This document shows, in pieces, positions 26,237-35,607 of a DNA stretch of 52,891 bases. This DNA is from Pseudoalteromonas prydzensis (GTDB taxonomy: Bacteria; Pseudomonadota; Gammaproteobacteria; Enterobacterales; Alteromonadaceae): NCBI RefSeq assembly GCF_011050055.1, contig NZ_DRGM01000178.1:1-52891 (forward strand), given 5' to 3'. The notes under the pieces are model-generated. The model made no database searches, was not told the origin of the DNA, and was given only the letters and a program-made list of their open reading frames with translations. The stretch's first letter is position 1; every line of letters starts with the position of its first letter. A program made the position numbers and the translations under genes.

Positions 26237-28921
26237 TTAAATGCTAAATACCGCTTTTAAACGAGTTAGTGTGTCAGCATCAACTGAACCTTGACTGAGT
26301 GCCAGCAGCTGTTTTAAGTAATAATGTAAGTCTGCTTGTTCACCGCGATGTTTATCATCAAGCATCGCAACTTGCTCTGCCATACGTGAAATCCCCTCGG
26401 GGCTGCTAACATTAGCAAGAATTTCCATTCTTACTAATAGCTGTGCAACGCTTAGCTGCGTATTAACACTACTTTGCCACTGTGCTGGAATTGCTTGTTG
26501 GCTTTGCAGCGCACTAAACAAAGCCGCGAAATCGGCTTGTGCCGCTTGCTCTGTAACAGCAGCTAGTTTATCGTCAATATTAGCCAATAACTTTTGCATA
26601 CGATTATTTAGTTCTTTGCTACCGTCAAGAGCAACCACCTTAGTGCGTAAATCCAGTAATTGTGCTTTTTGATTCACTGCTGGTAACGCATCTTCAAGCT
26701 CAATTAACTGGCTTGTTATTACGGCGTTGTCGGCTGCTTGTTGCTGTTTATGCTGAGCAAACTCTTCGCTGCGTTTAGCAAAGGTGACATCGTTAAATTG
26801 GCGGAATTTTTGCCATAATGCATTTTCAGCTTTCACGCCAGCAAAGCCAATACCCTGCCACTGCTGCTGTAATTCTTTTAGCTGCTGACATGCGCCCGCT
26901 AAGTCATCACTTTGCGCTAGCTGTTGCGCTTGCTCTACAAGTGCATTTTTTGCTGCTGCATTACCTTTGTGAAAGGTATTTAAGGTATTGAATACTTGCT
27001 GCTGCTGTGCTTTATATTGCGTTTGTAATGCACGATATACTTTAGGCTCTACATTACCGGCATTACGCCAGGCTTTATTGATGCGGTTGTATTGGCTTTC
27101 AAACTCTTTCCAATCAAACTCATCGCTCGTCGTATCACTAGTGGCCAATAACTTCATTTCACCAATAATAGCGTCGCGCTCAAGTTTCATCGTTTCGCGT
27201 TGTTGTTCAAGCTCAGCAAAATGTTCACGACAAGGGGCAAATAATAATTCTATCTTGTCATCAAACTCTTTTCCTTGCGCCTGCTCTTGCTCGGTATCTA
27301 AACGGCCGAGCTCATTCCAACGACGACGTAATGTTTTCACTTCATTTGCACGCTGCTTGGCATCTGTGCAAGGTTGTGCAAGTAATGCGGTGATCTCCGT
27401 CAGTAACTCTTCACGTTTAGGCGCAGACGCATATTTTTGCCAATCACGAGCATTATCTAATTGTTGCTCAAGATCTGCTTTCACTTTTTCAAGGCTTTGC
27501 TGACTATTCGCTGTTAAGGTGTCATACAACTCAATAAAGCCTTTAAAAACACCAAACGCAACATTAAAACGCCCTTGTTCAATTAAGCGCTGTACATCAC
27601 GTCCTTTACGAGCAGCAAGTTGCTGGTTTTTAGTTAATTTATCACTGATAGGCGCAACAGCCGTATGCCAACGTTGCTGCTGCTGTGCAAGTTGGGTTTT
27701 AAATGGCCCTTGTAAAGGCTTAGGTAACTGAGCTAGAGATGCATTCGCCGCTTTATATGTCTGCTTAAAATGACGATTCGCGTCATCGTAATTTGCTTGT
27801 TCAATAGCATCGGTACTTATGTTAGTCAGTTCAGTTAATGCCACCTTGAATGCACTGATCGCTTCACTAAGTTCTGGTAATTTAGCTACTTGCTTAAACA
27901 AACTCGTTAATCGCGTGGTGATTTGAAGTTTTTGTGCGCTGTCTGACAGTTCACTTTGCGCCAAGCTATCTTGTGCTTGTGTCACTTTCGCTTCTAACCA
28001 ATCTTGCTGTATTTGTTCTGGTGTTTCTAAACCCAGTTGTAGTGCATTTTCAATTTCATCGCTGAGAGCTTCTAAATTTGCCAGTGCTAACAGTTGCCGC
28101 TGCTGTAACGCCAAACGTTGCTGTTGCTGATCATGCGCAGCTTGTAGTTGGCTTACTAACTCATTAAGCTTGTCGGTCAGTAGCGTGTATTTAGTTGCAA
28201 CTGTGTCACGTTGCTCTGAGCTTAACCAACTAAGTTCTAGCGCTTGCCATTGCTGAGTTAACTCACCGTATTGTTGAGTCACTACTGCAAAGTCTTGCTT
28301 CTCACGTAATGCATTAAGTTTTGCCAAAATAACACGGCTTTCACTTTGTACTTTTAATGGCATTTCAACGGCTAAACGCTCATTTTCTAAATGCGTTTGC
28401 AGGGCTAATTTTGCGTCCCCTTGCGCATGCTTTACTAAATTTTTCACTAATTGATGAGTGATCACTTGTTCAACAAGATACACTTGTAGTTCACTTGAGC
28501 CTTCTTTAAACGCTTTTTCAACCAGCTTTGGATTGGCTAAACGTTTTAATAACTTCGCTCTTACTTGTAGTTCTTTTTCTGCAAACGCCAATTTTTCGAG
28601 GGTTTTAACAGGAGCAAAACGCTCTATATATTCATTTTTAATTTGACTCGACAGCTTACTTTCATCATTCAGTACAGCATTCGATATATGCTGCTCGGCT
28701 AATTCTTTTAAGCTTTGATCTTGTTTATATGCCTGCCACCACAACACTAAATCATTTACTTTAGTCAGTGCTTTTTTACGAATTTCTGCTGAACTATCTT
28801 CAAGTGCTAATGCATTTAAAATAGTCGCATCACGCTCTACATCGAGCTTTTCAATTGCCTCTAAACGTACTTGTTGCTTTGGGTGCTTCCACTTTGGGGT
28901 AAAAAGGTGTTTAAAGATCAT
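26237..28921 (-). CDS. Large DUF349 coiled-coil protein
   Basis: About 894 residues, almost entirely helical and rich in Q, L, A and E. DUF349 repeats are seen as RRRWNELGRLDTEQEQAQGKEFDDKIELLFAPCREHF, RINKAWRNAGNVEPKVYRALQTQYKAQ and ELQQQWQGIGFAGVKAENALWQKFRQFND, the typical W-x-x-x-G pattern. The first 60 residues (KWKHPKQQVRLEAIEKL...) resemble a HEAT-like start. No signal or membrane segment. It overlaps the end of yeaC by 11 nt, so translation is probably coupled. DUF349 proteins have no firmly known role. An upstream ATG at 28927 is also possible. Confidence 0.85.
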   Translation of the reverse strand: MIFKHLFTPKWKHPKQQVRLEAIEKLDVERDATILNALALEDSSAEIRKKALTKVNDLVLWWQAYKQDQSLKELAEQHISNAVLNDESKLSSQIKNEYIERFAPVKTLEKLAFAEKELQVRAKLLKRLANPKLVEKAFKEGSSELQVYLVEQVITHQLVKNLVKHAQGDAKLALQTHLENERLAVEMPLKVQSESRVILAKLNALREKQDFAVVTQQYGELTQQWQALELSWLSSEQRDTVATKYTLLTDKLNELVSQLQAAHDQQQQRLALQQRQLLALANLEALSDEIENALQLGLETPEQIQQDWLEAKVTQAQDSLAQSELSDSAQKLQITTRLTSLFKQVAKLPELSEAISAFKVALTELTNISTDAIEQANYDDANRHFKQTYKAANASLAQLPKPLQGPFKTQLAQQQQRWHTAVAPISDKLTKNQQLAARKGRDVQRLIEQGRFNVAFGVFKGFIELYDTLTANSQQSLEKVKADLEQQLDNARDWQKYASAPKREELLTEITALLAQPCTDAKQRANEVKTLRRRWNELGRLDTEQEQAQGKEFDDKIELLFAPCREHFAELEQQRETMKLERDAIIGEMKLLATSDTTSDEFDWKEFESQYNRINKAWRNAGNVEPKVYRALQTQYKAQQQQVFNTLNTFHKGNAAAKNALVEQAQQLAQSDDLAGACQQLKELQQQWQGIGFAGVKAENALWQKFRQFNDVTFAKRSEEFAQHKQQQAADNAVITSQLIELEDALPAVNQKAQLLDLRTKVVALDGSKELNNRMQKLLANIDDKLAAVTEQAAQADFAALFSALQSQQAIPAQWQSSVNTQLSVAQLLVRMEILANVSSPEGISRMAEQVAMLDDKHRGEQADLHYYLKQLLALSQGSVDADTLTRLKAVFSI

Positions 28922-29192
28922 GTTCACTAAACCTTGCTATTTCGTTTTCTGCGGTGAATTCTTTTTGCAATTGTGCTTTGGTTTTTTGCACCATTTCACC
29001 ATTAGAACCAATGGTAAATTGCTCATTTGTTTGCGCAACTTTAGCTTGATAAAGCATCACTAATTGCACTGTCTGCTGTTTTTGCTCAGAACTTAGCACA
29101 GTGCCATCAGGCCATTTTCCTGTTGCCGCACCATACTGTAAGCGTTCGAATAATTCTGGGGTAATTGTTTTTACAAGATTGTCGATGTTCAT
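28911..29192 (-). CDS. yeaC: YeaC family protein (DUF1315)
   Basis: A 93-residue cytoplasmic protein aligned by eye to E. coli YeaC. Shared blocks are MNIDNLVKTITPELFERLQYGAATGKWPDG, LSSEQKQQTVQLVMLYQAK and NGEMVQKTKAQLQKEF. Function unknown. It follows the zinc-ribbon membrane protein by 1 nt and overlaps the DUF349 gene, making a three-gene operon. Confidence 0.9.
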   Translation of the reverse strand: MNIDNLVKTITPELFERLQYGAATGKWPDGTVLSSEQKQQTVQLVMLYQAKVAQTNEQFTIGSNGEMVQKTKAQLQKEFTAENEIARFSEHDL

Positions 29193-29193
29193 G

Positions 29194-29520
29194 TCATTTT
29201 TTCTTTTTCAGCATCACTAAAATAACGCGATTAATTAAATACCAAATACAACCGATAGCAATGGCTGCTGCGCATGCGTACCACGTTGGCGTTTCGGGTT
29301 CTGGTTGCAAAAAGTACAAGCTAAAGAATCCACCTAAAAATATGAGCAGCGCAAAAAAAGAATGATTCATAAACATTTGTTGTTTTTGAATACGTTTTTC
29401 GCGTGCTAGCTGTTGACGTTGCTCGTCATCAAGCTGCGCTACATTATTATCACAGTGTGGGCACTGTTTATGTTTATCGGATATTGACTTATTACAACTA
29501 GGACAACTAACAATCGCCAT
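29194..29520 (-). CDS. Zinc-ribbon membrane protein
   Basis: The start at MAIVSCPSC is preceded by a GGAG-like site (AGAAAGATATGGCG region). An alternative start 21 nt upstream would add MRSMEKD. The N-terminal zinc ribbon has CPSC (6-9) and CPHC (20-23). A charged helix follows (QRQQLAREKRIQKQQ), then two transmembrane segments (about 50-68 and 79-100), with a lysine-rich end. The layout, cytoplasmic zinc ribbon plus two helices, is common in small membrane proteins of unknown function. It is first in an operon with yeaC and the DUF349 gene. Confidence 0.75.
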   Translation of the reverse strand: MAIVSCPSCNKSISDKHKQCPHCDNNVAQLDDEQRQQLAREKRIQKQQMFMNHSFFALLIFLGGFFSLYFLQPEPETPTWYACAAAIAIGCIWYLINRVILVMLKKKK

Positions 29521-29541
29521 ATCTTTCTCCATACTTCGCAT

Positions 29542-29567
29542 AAAAAAGGCGCCTTGCGGCGCCCTTT
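29542..29567 (-). terminator. Intrinsic terminator of the AGCS symporter gene
   Basis: GGCGCC (29548-29553) and GGCGCC (29558-29563) pair around TTGC; read on the minus strand the hairpin is followed by six T (29547-29542). It lies about 85 nt past the symporter stop and just before the zinc-ribbon gene. Confidence 0.8.
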
Positions 29568-29649
29568 ATTGTACGTGTTTTATTTGTCGTTGTCTTTTTT
29601 CAATTGCACCCAATCGGTGTGAATCAAAAAACAGCTTTGATCACACTGT

Positions 29650-31161
29650 TTAGTCTTTAGACTCAGTATCTTTAGCTTGTTTTGCAAGACGTTTTTCCCA
29701 GAAAGTAGCATTTTTGATGCCTAACTTAACCGGATCAAATGTAATTGGGCCGCCATTTTTCTTTTGGTCTTCATAGTCGCGCAAGCATAACAGTGCAGGC
29801 CTTGCGACAAAAAATATCGCCAAAATACCCAAAATATTGATCCACGCCATCAAACCTACGCCAATATCACCAATACTCCAGATATAACCAGAGCTGTTAA
29901 CCATGCCATACGATACCATAAACATAATCACTAACTTCACAATAACCAGTGGGATGCTGCCTTTAAAATAACGATTTAAATAGGCAACATTGGTTTCTGC
30001 AATATAGTAATAAGCAAGTATTGTAGTAAACGCGAAGAAAAATAATGCGATCCCGACAAATGCTTCGCCAAAACCACCAAACACGCTAAATAATGCCATT
30101 TGCGTAAAGGCAGCTGAGCCAACCTCAGTTGCAGCATCAACGTTTTGCACAATAAATTGGCCCGCAGGTAATTCACCCACGACATTGTATTGCTGAGTGA
30201 TTAAAATCATTAACGCAGTCGCAGTACAGACAAAAATAGTATCAACATACACAGAAAAAGCTTGCACTAAACCTTGTTGAGCTGGGTGATCAACTTCGGC
30301 TGCTGCCGCTGCATGCGGTCCAGTACCTTGACCCGCTTCGTTAGAATAAATACCGCGTTTTACACCCCAACCAATAGCTGCACCAAAGCCCGCCTGAGCG
30401 GTAAAAGCATCAGTTATGATTAACGAAAAAATATCCGGCACCTTATCAAGATTTAAAAACACCACGATTAAAGCCAGTATAATGTAGCCTAACGCCATAA
30501 ATGGCACCACAATCTGGGTAAAATTGGCAATACGTTTAATACCGCCGAAGATAATGAACGCTAATACAATCAGAATAATGGCCAATGCAACCAGTTTAAA
30601 ACTGCCTACATCACCAAAACTGGTTGTTACCATAATGCCATCACCAAAAACTTGCGTGAAAGCGTTACCAACAGCATTCGCTTGCACGCCGGGTAAGAAC
30701 ACCCCACAGGCGATGATTGCCGACACTGCAAATAAGATAGCCAGCCATTTTTGTTCTAAACAACGGTCAAAATAATAAGCTGGGCCACCACGATATTGGC
30801 CGTCTTCTTCGGTTTTATAAATTTGCCCGAGTGTTGATTCTGCATACGCGGTACTGGCACCTAAAAAAGCCACCACCCACATCCAAAAAATAGCCCCTGG
30901 GCCACCAAAACCAATGGCTGCTGCTACCCCTGCAATATTACCTACACCGACTCGCCCAGATAATGAAACAGCGAGTGCCTGAAAAGACGAAATACCGGTA
31001 TCTGAAGTATTCGGACTAAATAGGAGTTTACACATTTCTTTGAAATGTCTAATTTGCGCGAAACGGGTTAATACGGAATAAAACAGACCTGCGCCTAGAC
31101 ATAAGAAAATGAGTGCATTACTCCAAACTATGTCATTAACGCTGCTTACAAAAGCTTCCAT
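29650..31161 (-). CDS. Alanine/glycine:cation symporter (AGCS family)
   Basis: Sodium- or proton-coupled uptake of alanine or glycine through the inner membrane. The AGCS signature is clear: SSFQALAVSLSGRVGVGNIAGVAAAIGFGGPGAIFWMWVVAFLGASTAYAESTLGQIYK (about 60-118), then GVKRGIYSNEAGQGTGPHAAAAAEVDHPAQQG. About 11 transmembrane helices are expected over 503 residues. The start at MEAFVSSV has GAGG 6 nt upstream; a GTG four codons earlier overlaps this site. The substrate within the family cannot be fixed from sequence. It stands alone, with a roughly 290-nt upstream region. Confidence 0.92.
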   Translation of the reverse strand: MEAFVSSVNDIVWSNALIFLCLGAGLFYSVLTRFAQIRHFKEMCKLLFSPNTSDTGISSFQALAVSLSGRVGVGNIAGVAAAIGFGGPGAIFWMWVVAFLGASTAYAESTLGQIYKTEEDGQYRGGPAYYFDRCLEQKWLAILFAVSAIIACGVFLPGVQANAVGNAFTQVFGDGIMVTTSFGDVGSFKLVALAIILIVLAFIIFGGIKRIANFTQIVVPFMALGYIILALIVVFLNLDKVPDIFSLIITDAFTAQAGFGAAIGWGVKRGIYSNEAGQGTGPHAAAAAEVDHPAQQGLVQAFSVYVDTIFVCTATALMILITQQYNVVGELPAGQFIVQNVDAATEVGSAAFTQMALFSVFGGFGEAFVGIALFFFAFTTILAYYYIAETNVAYLNRYFKGSIPLVIVKLVIMFMVSYGMVNSSGYIWSIGDIGVGLMAWINILGILAIFFVARPALLCLRDYEDQKKNGGPITFDPVKLGIKNATFWEKRLAKQAKDTESKD

Positions 31162-31450
31162 GGATATCCTCACTAGTTATATTTATTATTTATAGTTACG
31201 GTACTGTGCTTGAGCGACTCAGAATGCGCGACTGATTGCTGAAAAGTAAGATGTCATTGGTATAAGAACACAGCGCCTACTTCTCTTTTCAATTTGTTGA
31301 ATATTAACTTAAATCACCCATCCTTGTTAACAGTTAATTATCAAAAGAGCTAATTAGACTGCGCTAACACAGATGTAAAGCGATTAGGCGAACATCTAAT
31401 CGTCATTAGTGTGTTCGAAAGATCACGCCATAAAATACTTAAACAAAGTA
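31162..31450 (-). other. Intergenic region upstream of the AGCS gene
   Basis: No gene is seen here. On the minus strand a possible promoter is TTAACA (31330-31325) with TAATAT (31306-31301) at 18-nt spacing, both partial matches. A small dyad CGATTAG/CTAATCG (31381-31402) could be an operator or a leader hairpin. The long leader of about 130 nt after the candidate start has no recognisable riboswitch. Confidence 0.35.
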
Positions 31451-31479
31451 AAAAGGGCATCATTAAATGATGCCCTTTT
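31451..31479. terminator. Intrinsic terminator of the M14 carboxypeptidase gene
   Basis: AAAAGGGCATCAT (31451-31463) pairs perfectly over 13 bp with ATGATGCCCTTTT (31467-31479) around TAA, 3 nt past the stop codon. A and T runs at the stem ends allow termination in both directions. Confidence 0.9.
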
Positions 31480-31482
31480 CTA

Positions 31483-32613
31483 TTAACGCAGCTTGTCAAC
31501 AACATTGACGATGGCTGCCAACGTATCTTGACCAAATTGATACGAGCGGCGATCTGACCAACCATAATCTGGATCAGGTAAGCCATCGTTATCTTTAAAT
31601 GGCATTTCAACCGTGTAAGCAAGCGCTTTAAATTCTTCTGCAACAGCCGATGAAGCCACCGTTAGATTGGCTTGACCTGGCTCATCTTTCGGGTAACCGT
31701 GGATATCTTGAAACTCAGGAGTCACTATGTGCAATGCCGCTTTAAAACTGTCTTCTAAGTCTTTTAAGCGCGCATCATAGCTTGGGATACCTTCACTGCC
31801 GGCAACAAAGTTATAGGGGATCGCTTCATCCCCGTGGATATCTAAGTGCATATCAACACCGGTCTCACGCATTTTATTTAGCACTAAATATACTTCAGGG
31901 CTATTTTCCATGCTTGGGGTTTGCCATTCACGGTTTAAATTCACGCCTTTGGCGTTAGTACGTAAGTGACCACGTGCGCTACCGTCAGGGTTCATATTTG
32001 GTACTATGTAGAAAACCGCTTTTGATAACAATGCCGCGGCATGCGGATCTTCGTCATCTAATAATTTATGCAATACACCTTCAACAAACCACTCAGCCAT
32101 CGTCTCGCCTGGATGCTGACGCGCAGTGATCCAAATTGTCTTTTTATTCTCGTCGCTTTCGCCACCAATGCGCAATACGCTCATATCACGGCCATCAAGC
32201 GTTTCACCTAAGGTTTCAAGCTGACAGGCTTCTTGGCTTTGTGCCCACGTAATAAGATCTAAATGACGCTCGTAGCTATATGGGGCAAAGTAAGCAAAAT
32301 AAACAGTGCCACATTCTGGTTCAATCTCAAATGATAAACTGCCATCAGCATAGTTTGAAGGAACCCTAAACCAGGTTTGCCGATCATACGATGCAACCGC
32401 TTGATAGCCATCCCAGCCATCTGGGTACGCTGAATTCTCAAGATTATTGATATGTAATTTATGGCTTTGAAAAGGCGTTGTTTCTAAACGGAAATGGAAC
32501 CACTGGAAAAAATCAGATAAATGATCTTTATTGATCTCAAGTTGAATATCGAGTGGATCGGTCGCGGCAATGACCTTGATATTGCCACTGTCAAAATTAC
32601 TGGTGATTTTCAT
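31483..32613 (-). CDS. M14 family zinc carboxypeptidase, cytosolic (CCP/AGBL-like)
   Basis: A metallocarboxypeptidase of the cytosolic CCP-like subfamily. The N-terminal beta-sandwich (about 1-125, with FFQWFHFRLETTPFQSHKLHINNLENSAYPDGWDGYQ) is the hallmark of that group. The zinc ligands are H167 and E170 in RQHPGE and H260 in HLDIHGDE, and the catalytic glutamate is E336 in TVEMPF. NREW (about 227-230) gives the substrate arginine. No signal peptide, so it is cytoplasmic. The start at MKITSNFD is chosen; another ATG lies 33 nt upstream. In eukaryotes such enzymes trim polyglutamate; the bacterial substrate is not known. Confidence 0.88.
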   Translation of the reverse strand: MKITSNFDSGNIKVIAATDPLDIQLEINKDHLSDFFQWFHFRLETTPFQSHKLHINNLENSAYPDGWDGYQAVASYDRQTWFRVPSNYADGSLSFEIEPECGTVYFAYFAPYSYERHLDLITWAQSQEACQLETLGETLDGRDMSVLRIGGESDENKKTIWITARQHPGETMAEWFVEGVLHKLLDDEDPHAAALLSKAVFYIVPNMNPDGSARGHLRTNAKGVNLNREWQTPSMENSPEVYLVLNKMRETGVDMHLDIHGDEAIPYNFVAGSEGIPSYDARLKDLEDSFKAALHIVTPEFQDIHGYPKDEPGQANLTVASSAVAEEFKALAYTVEMPFKDNDGLPDPDYGWSDRRSYQFGQDTLAAIVNVVDKLR

Positions 32614-32771
32614 TTTATTAAACCTATTATATGAAAAATTAATCACTAACCTATCGCTTGTTAGTTAGAAATTAAGCAACGCCCTAATGTAATGGACGCA
32701 TTGTTATTAAAATGTAGCAAACTAGAGACAGCCTACCACATGGCTTGGGTTTTGAAAAAACATTCACGACT

Positions 32772-32798
32772 AAAAAAGCCAGCGAATGCTGGCTTTTT
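32772..32798. terminator. Bidirectional intrinsic terminator downstream of the GAPDH gene
   Basis: AAAAAGCCAGC (32773-32783) pairs with GCTGGCTTTTT (32788-32798) around GAAT. It sits 25 nt past the GAPDH stop codon. Confidence 0.9.
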
Positions 32799-32823
32799 GT
32801 AAAGATTTTTAAGCTATTGCCTA

Positions 32824-34266
32824 TTAACGCGGCAAGCTAGGGAATGAAACCTCAGCCATATCGCGCATACAACGCACAACTTGGCAGCTGTAACCAAATT
32901 CATTATCGTACCAAACGTACAGTACAATACGGTTGTCATCAACGATTGTTGCTGTTGAATCAACCACACCCGCATAACGACTGCCCACTAAATCTGTAGA
33001 TACAATTTCAGTCGAAGCCGTGTAATCAATCTGGTCGCGTAACTCTGAATGCAGAGCAGCATGGCGTAAGAACGAGTTTAGTTCTTCAACCGTAGTGCTG
33101 GTAGCAAGGTTCAGGTTTAAAATAGCCAAAGACACATTAGGGGTAGGAACACGGATTGCGTTACCGGTTAATTTGCCTTCAAGCTCTGGTAATGCTTTTG
33201 AAACAGCTTTCGCTGCGCCAGTCTCAGTGATCACCATATTAAGCGCTGCGGCGCGGCCACGACGATCCGCTTTGTGGTAGTTATCAATCAAGTTTTGGTC
33301 ATTCGTGTACGAGTGCACTGTTTCGACGTGACCATTGTTAATACCAAACTTATCATTCAGTGCTTTTAATGTTGGTGTGATAGCGTTGGTGGTACAGCTT
33401 GCTGCACAGACAATTTTATCTTCAGGCAGAATATCTTGGTTATTAACACCATATACGATGTTTTTGATATTACCTTTGGCCGGTGCTGTTAATAATACTT
33501 TTGCAGCGCCTTTTGATTTTAAATGCAAACCAAGGCCAGCTTCGTCTTTCCAGATCCCAGTGTTATCAACGATAAGCGCATTGTCGATTCCATAAGAGGT
33601 GTAATCGATTTCATCTGGTGAATTAGCATAGATAACTTGGATGTAGCTACCGTTTGCTTTAATAGCATTACGTTCTTTATCAATGGTAATAGAGCCATTG
33701 AATGGACCGTGAATTGAATCGCGACGTAATAAACTCGCACGCTTTTCAAGGTCGCCATCTTTACCACCACGCACCACAATGGCACGTAAGCGTAAGTCAG
33801 CATAAGGACCTGATTTTTCAATTAACAAACGCGCTAATAAACGGCCAATACGACCAAAACCGTAGAGCACCACATCGCGTGGCTCTTTGGCTTGTGAGTT
33901 GACAATTTCAGCTAGCTCGTCGTTTAAATACTGTTCGATAGAACGACCATTTGCAGCATCGTTAAATAAATAACCATAGGCCAGTTTACCGATATCAATA
34001 CGTGCAGAGTTTAAATCCATTTTGCTGATCGCTTCTAAAAATGGGAAGCTTTCGCGTAAACGTAATTTAGTGCCTTCAAATTGTGCCACTGTTTTGTGAG
34101 ATTTAATGATATCAATTGTACTGGCATTAACGAGAGGACGGCCATATACAGCGATTTCAATACCGCGATTACGATATAGCTTACCAATGATAGGTTGCAT
34201 GCTTTCAGCGTAATCTTGGCGTTCTTGCCAACTATTTGTGTATTCTAACTCGTGAGATGAGGTCAT
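32824..34266 (-). CDS. Glyceraldehyde-3-phosphate dehydrogenase, long N-terminally extended form
   Basis: Oxidises glyceraldehyde 3-phosphate to 1,3-bisphosphoglycerate with NAD(P). The Rossmann motif GFGRIGR falls at 136-142 and the catalytic C291 in AASCTTNAITP. The ADRRGRAAALNMVITETGAAKAV block is the GAPDH phosphate-binding/nucleotide region. Standard GAPDH starts at the Rossmann fold; here about 130 extra helical residues precede it, and the total is 480. Such long GAPDHs occur in Vibrio, Shewanella and relatives. It is divergent from the DUF2989 gene. Cofactor preference cannot be fixed from sequence. Confidence 0.93.
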   Translation of the reverse strand: MTSSHELEYTNSWQERQDYAESMQPIIGKLYRNRGIEIAVYGRPLVNASTIDIIKSHKTVAQFEGTKLRLRESFPFLEAISKMDLNSARIDIGKLAYGYLFNDAANGRSIEQYLNDELAEIVNSQAKEPRDVVLYGFGRIGRLLARLLIEKSGPYADLRLRAIVVRGGKDGDLEKRASLLRRDSIHGPFNGSITIDKERNAIKANGSYIQVIYANSPDEIDYTSYGIDNALIVDNTGIWKDEAGLGLHLKSKGAAKVLLTAPAKGNIKNIVYGVNNQDILPEDKIVCAASCTTNAITPTLKALNDKFGINNGHVETVHSYTNDQNLIDNYHKADRRGRAAALNMVITETGAAKAVSKALPELEGKLTGNAIRVPTPNVSLAILNLNLATSTTVEELNSFLRHAALHSELRDQIDYTASTEIVSTDLVGSRYAGVVDSTATIVDDNRIVLYVWYDNEFGYSCQVVRCMRDMAEVSFPSLPR

Positions 34267-34442
34267 TTTATTTACCTAATTAAACAATTTTTGAACGGAT
34301 AGCCTTAAGACATATTGTGTTTTGAGAGCAATACGCCTCAGTGGGCAGCGCTATTCTAATTTAAACTAACTTTATTCTCCACTGTTAGAGAGCAATTCAT
34401 TAAGCTAGAATAATAAAGAAATTATTAAAATGGGGTTAAAGG

Positions 34443-35243
34443 ATGTTGCTAAGAGCAAGTGTTTTACTGAGTTTGTTGGCGTTGACTGGATGTGAAGAGC
34501 CTTTAACACTTTCCAAGGTGTGTGAAGATACACCGGGGTTATGTAATGATTTAAATAAAGACAGTCACTGTAAAGCACTGCGTGCCGAGGTGATCATGGC
34601 CCGTTACCATGAATACAAGCACCCTACTGATGACAATAAATACTTACTATTAAAAGATTTTGAAAAATACGGTCAATGCGTCTCGCTGGCAGCAAAAATT
34701 GAGCATATAAAATTAAAAGAAAAAACCACCTCCCGCGTGGAAGCTCATTTAACCAGCATCAAAGAAATGACGCGACTTTATCAAGATACCCAAAATACCA
34801 ATCACCCAGGCTTATTGTATTATCAATGGTCACGCAATAATAACCAATCGGCACTGACTAAATTACTAGCCCTTGAAAACGATCCTAGCGTGACTGAAGA
34901 CGCTGAAATCCAGTTTTTCTTAGCCAGTTACTATATTAAGTTTGATGAAGAGAAAACCATTGATTTACTGTATAAAACCTTAGAGCTAAATAAAGCAGAT
35001 CAAATCCCAAATCCTGAAATTTACACCACCTTGATCAGTTTATTTTATAAACATGAAAAATATAAGCACGCCTATACGTTTGCTAAAGTCGCACAACTTT
35101 CTGGGATAACCAATGTTGAAATATTCCCGATTGAACAGCAGCTCACAGCCGCAGGGAAAAGTTTGAACGGATTAGATACCCTCGCACAGCAAACCTATGA
35201 CAGTATTCAATCAGGACAGTTTGTCTCACCGCGAGAATTTTGA
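34443..35243 (+). CDS. DUF2989 lipoprotein with helical repeats
   Basis: The signal MLLRASVLLSLLALTGC has the lipobox LTGC with Cys17, so it is a lipoprotein. The mature part starts with a cysteine-rich segment (EDTPGLCNDLNKDSHCKALRAEVIMARYHEYKHPTDDNKYLLLKDFEKYGQCV) typical of DUF2989. TPR-like helices follow: AEIQFFLASYYIKFDEEKTIDLLYKTLELNK and EIYTTLISLFYKHEKYKHAYTFAKVAQLSG. Function unknown; an envelope protein-interaction role is plausible. A single gene, convergent with ihfA. Confidence 0.82.
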   Translation: MLLRASVLLSLLALTGCEEPLTLSKVCEDTPGLCNDLNKDSHCKALRAEVIMARYHEYKHPTDDNKYLLLKDFEKYGQCVSLAAKIEHIKLKEKTTSRVEAHLTSIKEMTRLYQDTQNTNHPGLLYYQWSRNNNQSALTKLLALENDPSVTEDAEIQFFLASYYIKFDEEKTIDLLYKTLELNKADQIPNPEIYTTLISLFYKHEKYKHAYTFAKVAQLSGITNVEIFPIEQQLTAAGKSLNGLDTLAQQTYDSIQSGQFVSPREF

Positions 35244-35281
35244 TGCGCTACGATCACTGATAAATTTGCGCAGTAGCAAAG

Positions 35282-35308
35282 AAAAAGGCAGCTTACGCTG
35301 CCTTTTTT
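35282..35308. terminator. Bidirectional intrinsic terminator between DUF2989 gene and ihfA
   Basis: AAAAAGGCAGC (35282-35292) pairs with GCTGCCTTTTT (35297-35307) around TTAC. It is shared by the convergent transcripts and lies just beyond the ihfA stop. Confidence 0.9.
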
Positions 35309-35311
35309 AAT

Positions 35312-35605
35312 TTATTTGCTCGTGCCAACTTCAACACGAGTTTTGAGCTTTTGACCCGGTCTAAAGGTCACAACACGTCGCGCCGAAATAGGAATGTCTT
35401 CCCCTGTTTTCGGGTTACGGCCAGGCCTTTCTTTCTTGTCACGAAGATCAAAGTTACCAAATCCAGAGAGCTTAACCTGCTCGCCTTTTTCAAGCGCTGA
35501 GCGGATTTCTTCAAAAAACGCTTCAACTAAATCTTTGGCATCCTTTTTATTGATCCCCAATTTTTCAAATAGGTGTTCAGCTATGTCGGCTTTAGTAAGC
35601 GCCAT
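35312..35605 (-). CDS. ihfA: Integration host factor alpha subunit
   Basis: DNA-bending protein that heterodimerises with IhfB; acts in recombination, replication and transcription. The HU/IHF fold is complete: [57 protein letters not shown], then [29 protein letters not shown]. The signature [10 protein letters not shown] with its proline is the minor-groove intercalating arm (about 60-72). Length 97 is near E. coli (99). It begins 2 nt after the pheT stop, keeping the conserved pheS-pheT-ihfA order. Confidence 0.97.
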   Translation of the reverse strand: MALTKADIAEHLFEKLGINKKDAKDLVEAFFEEIRSALEKGEQVKLSGFGNFDLRDKKERPGRNPKTGEDIPISARRVVTFRPGQKLKTRVEVGTSK

Positions 35606-35607
35606 AT

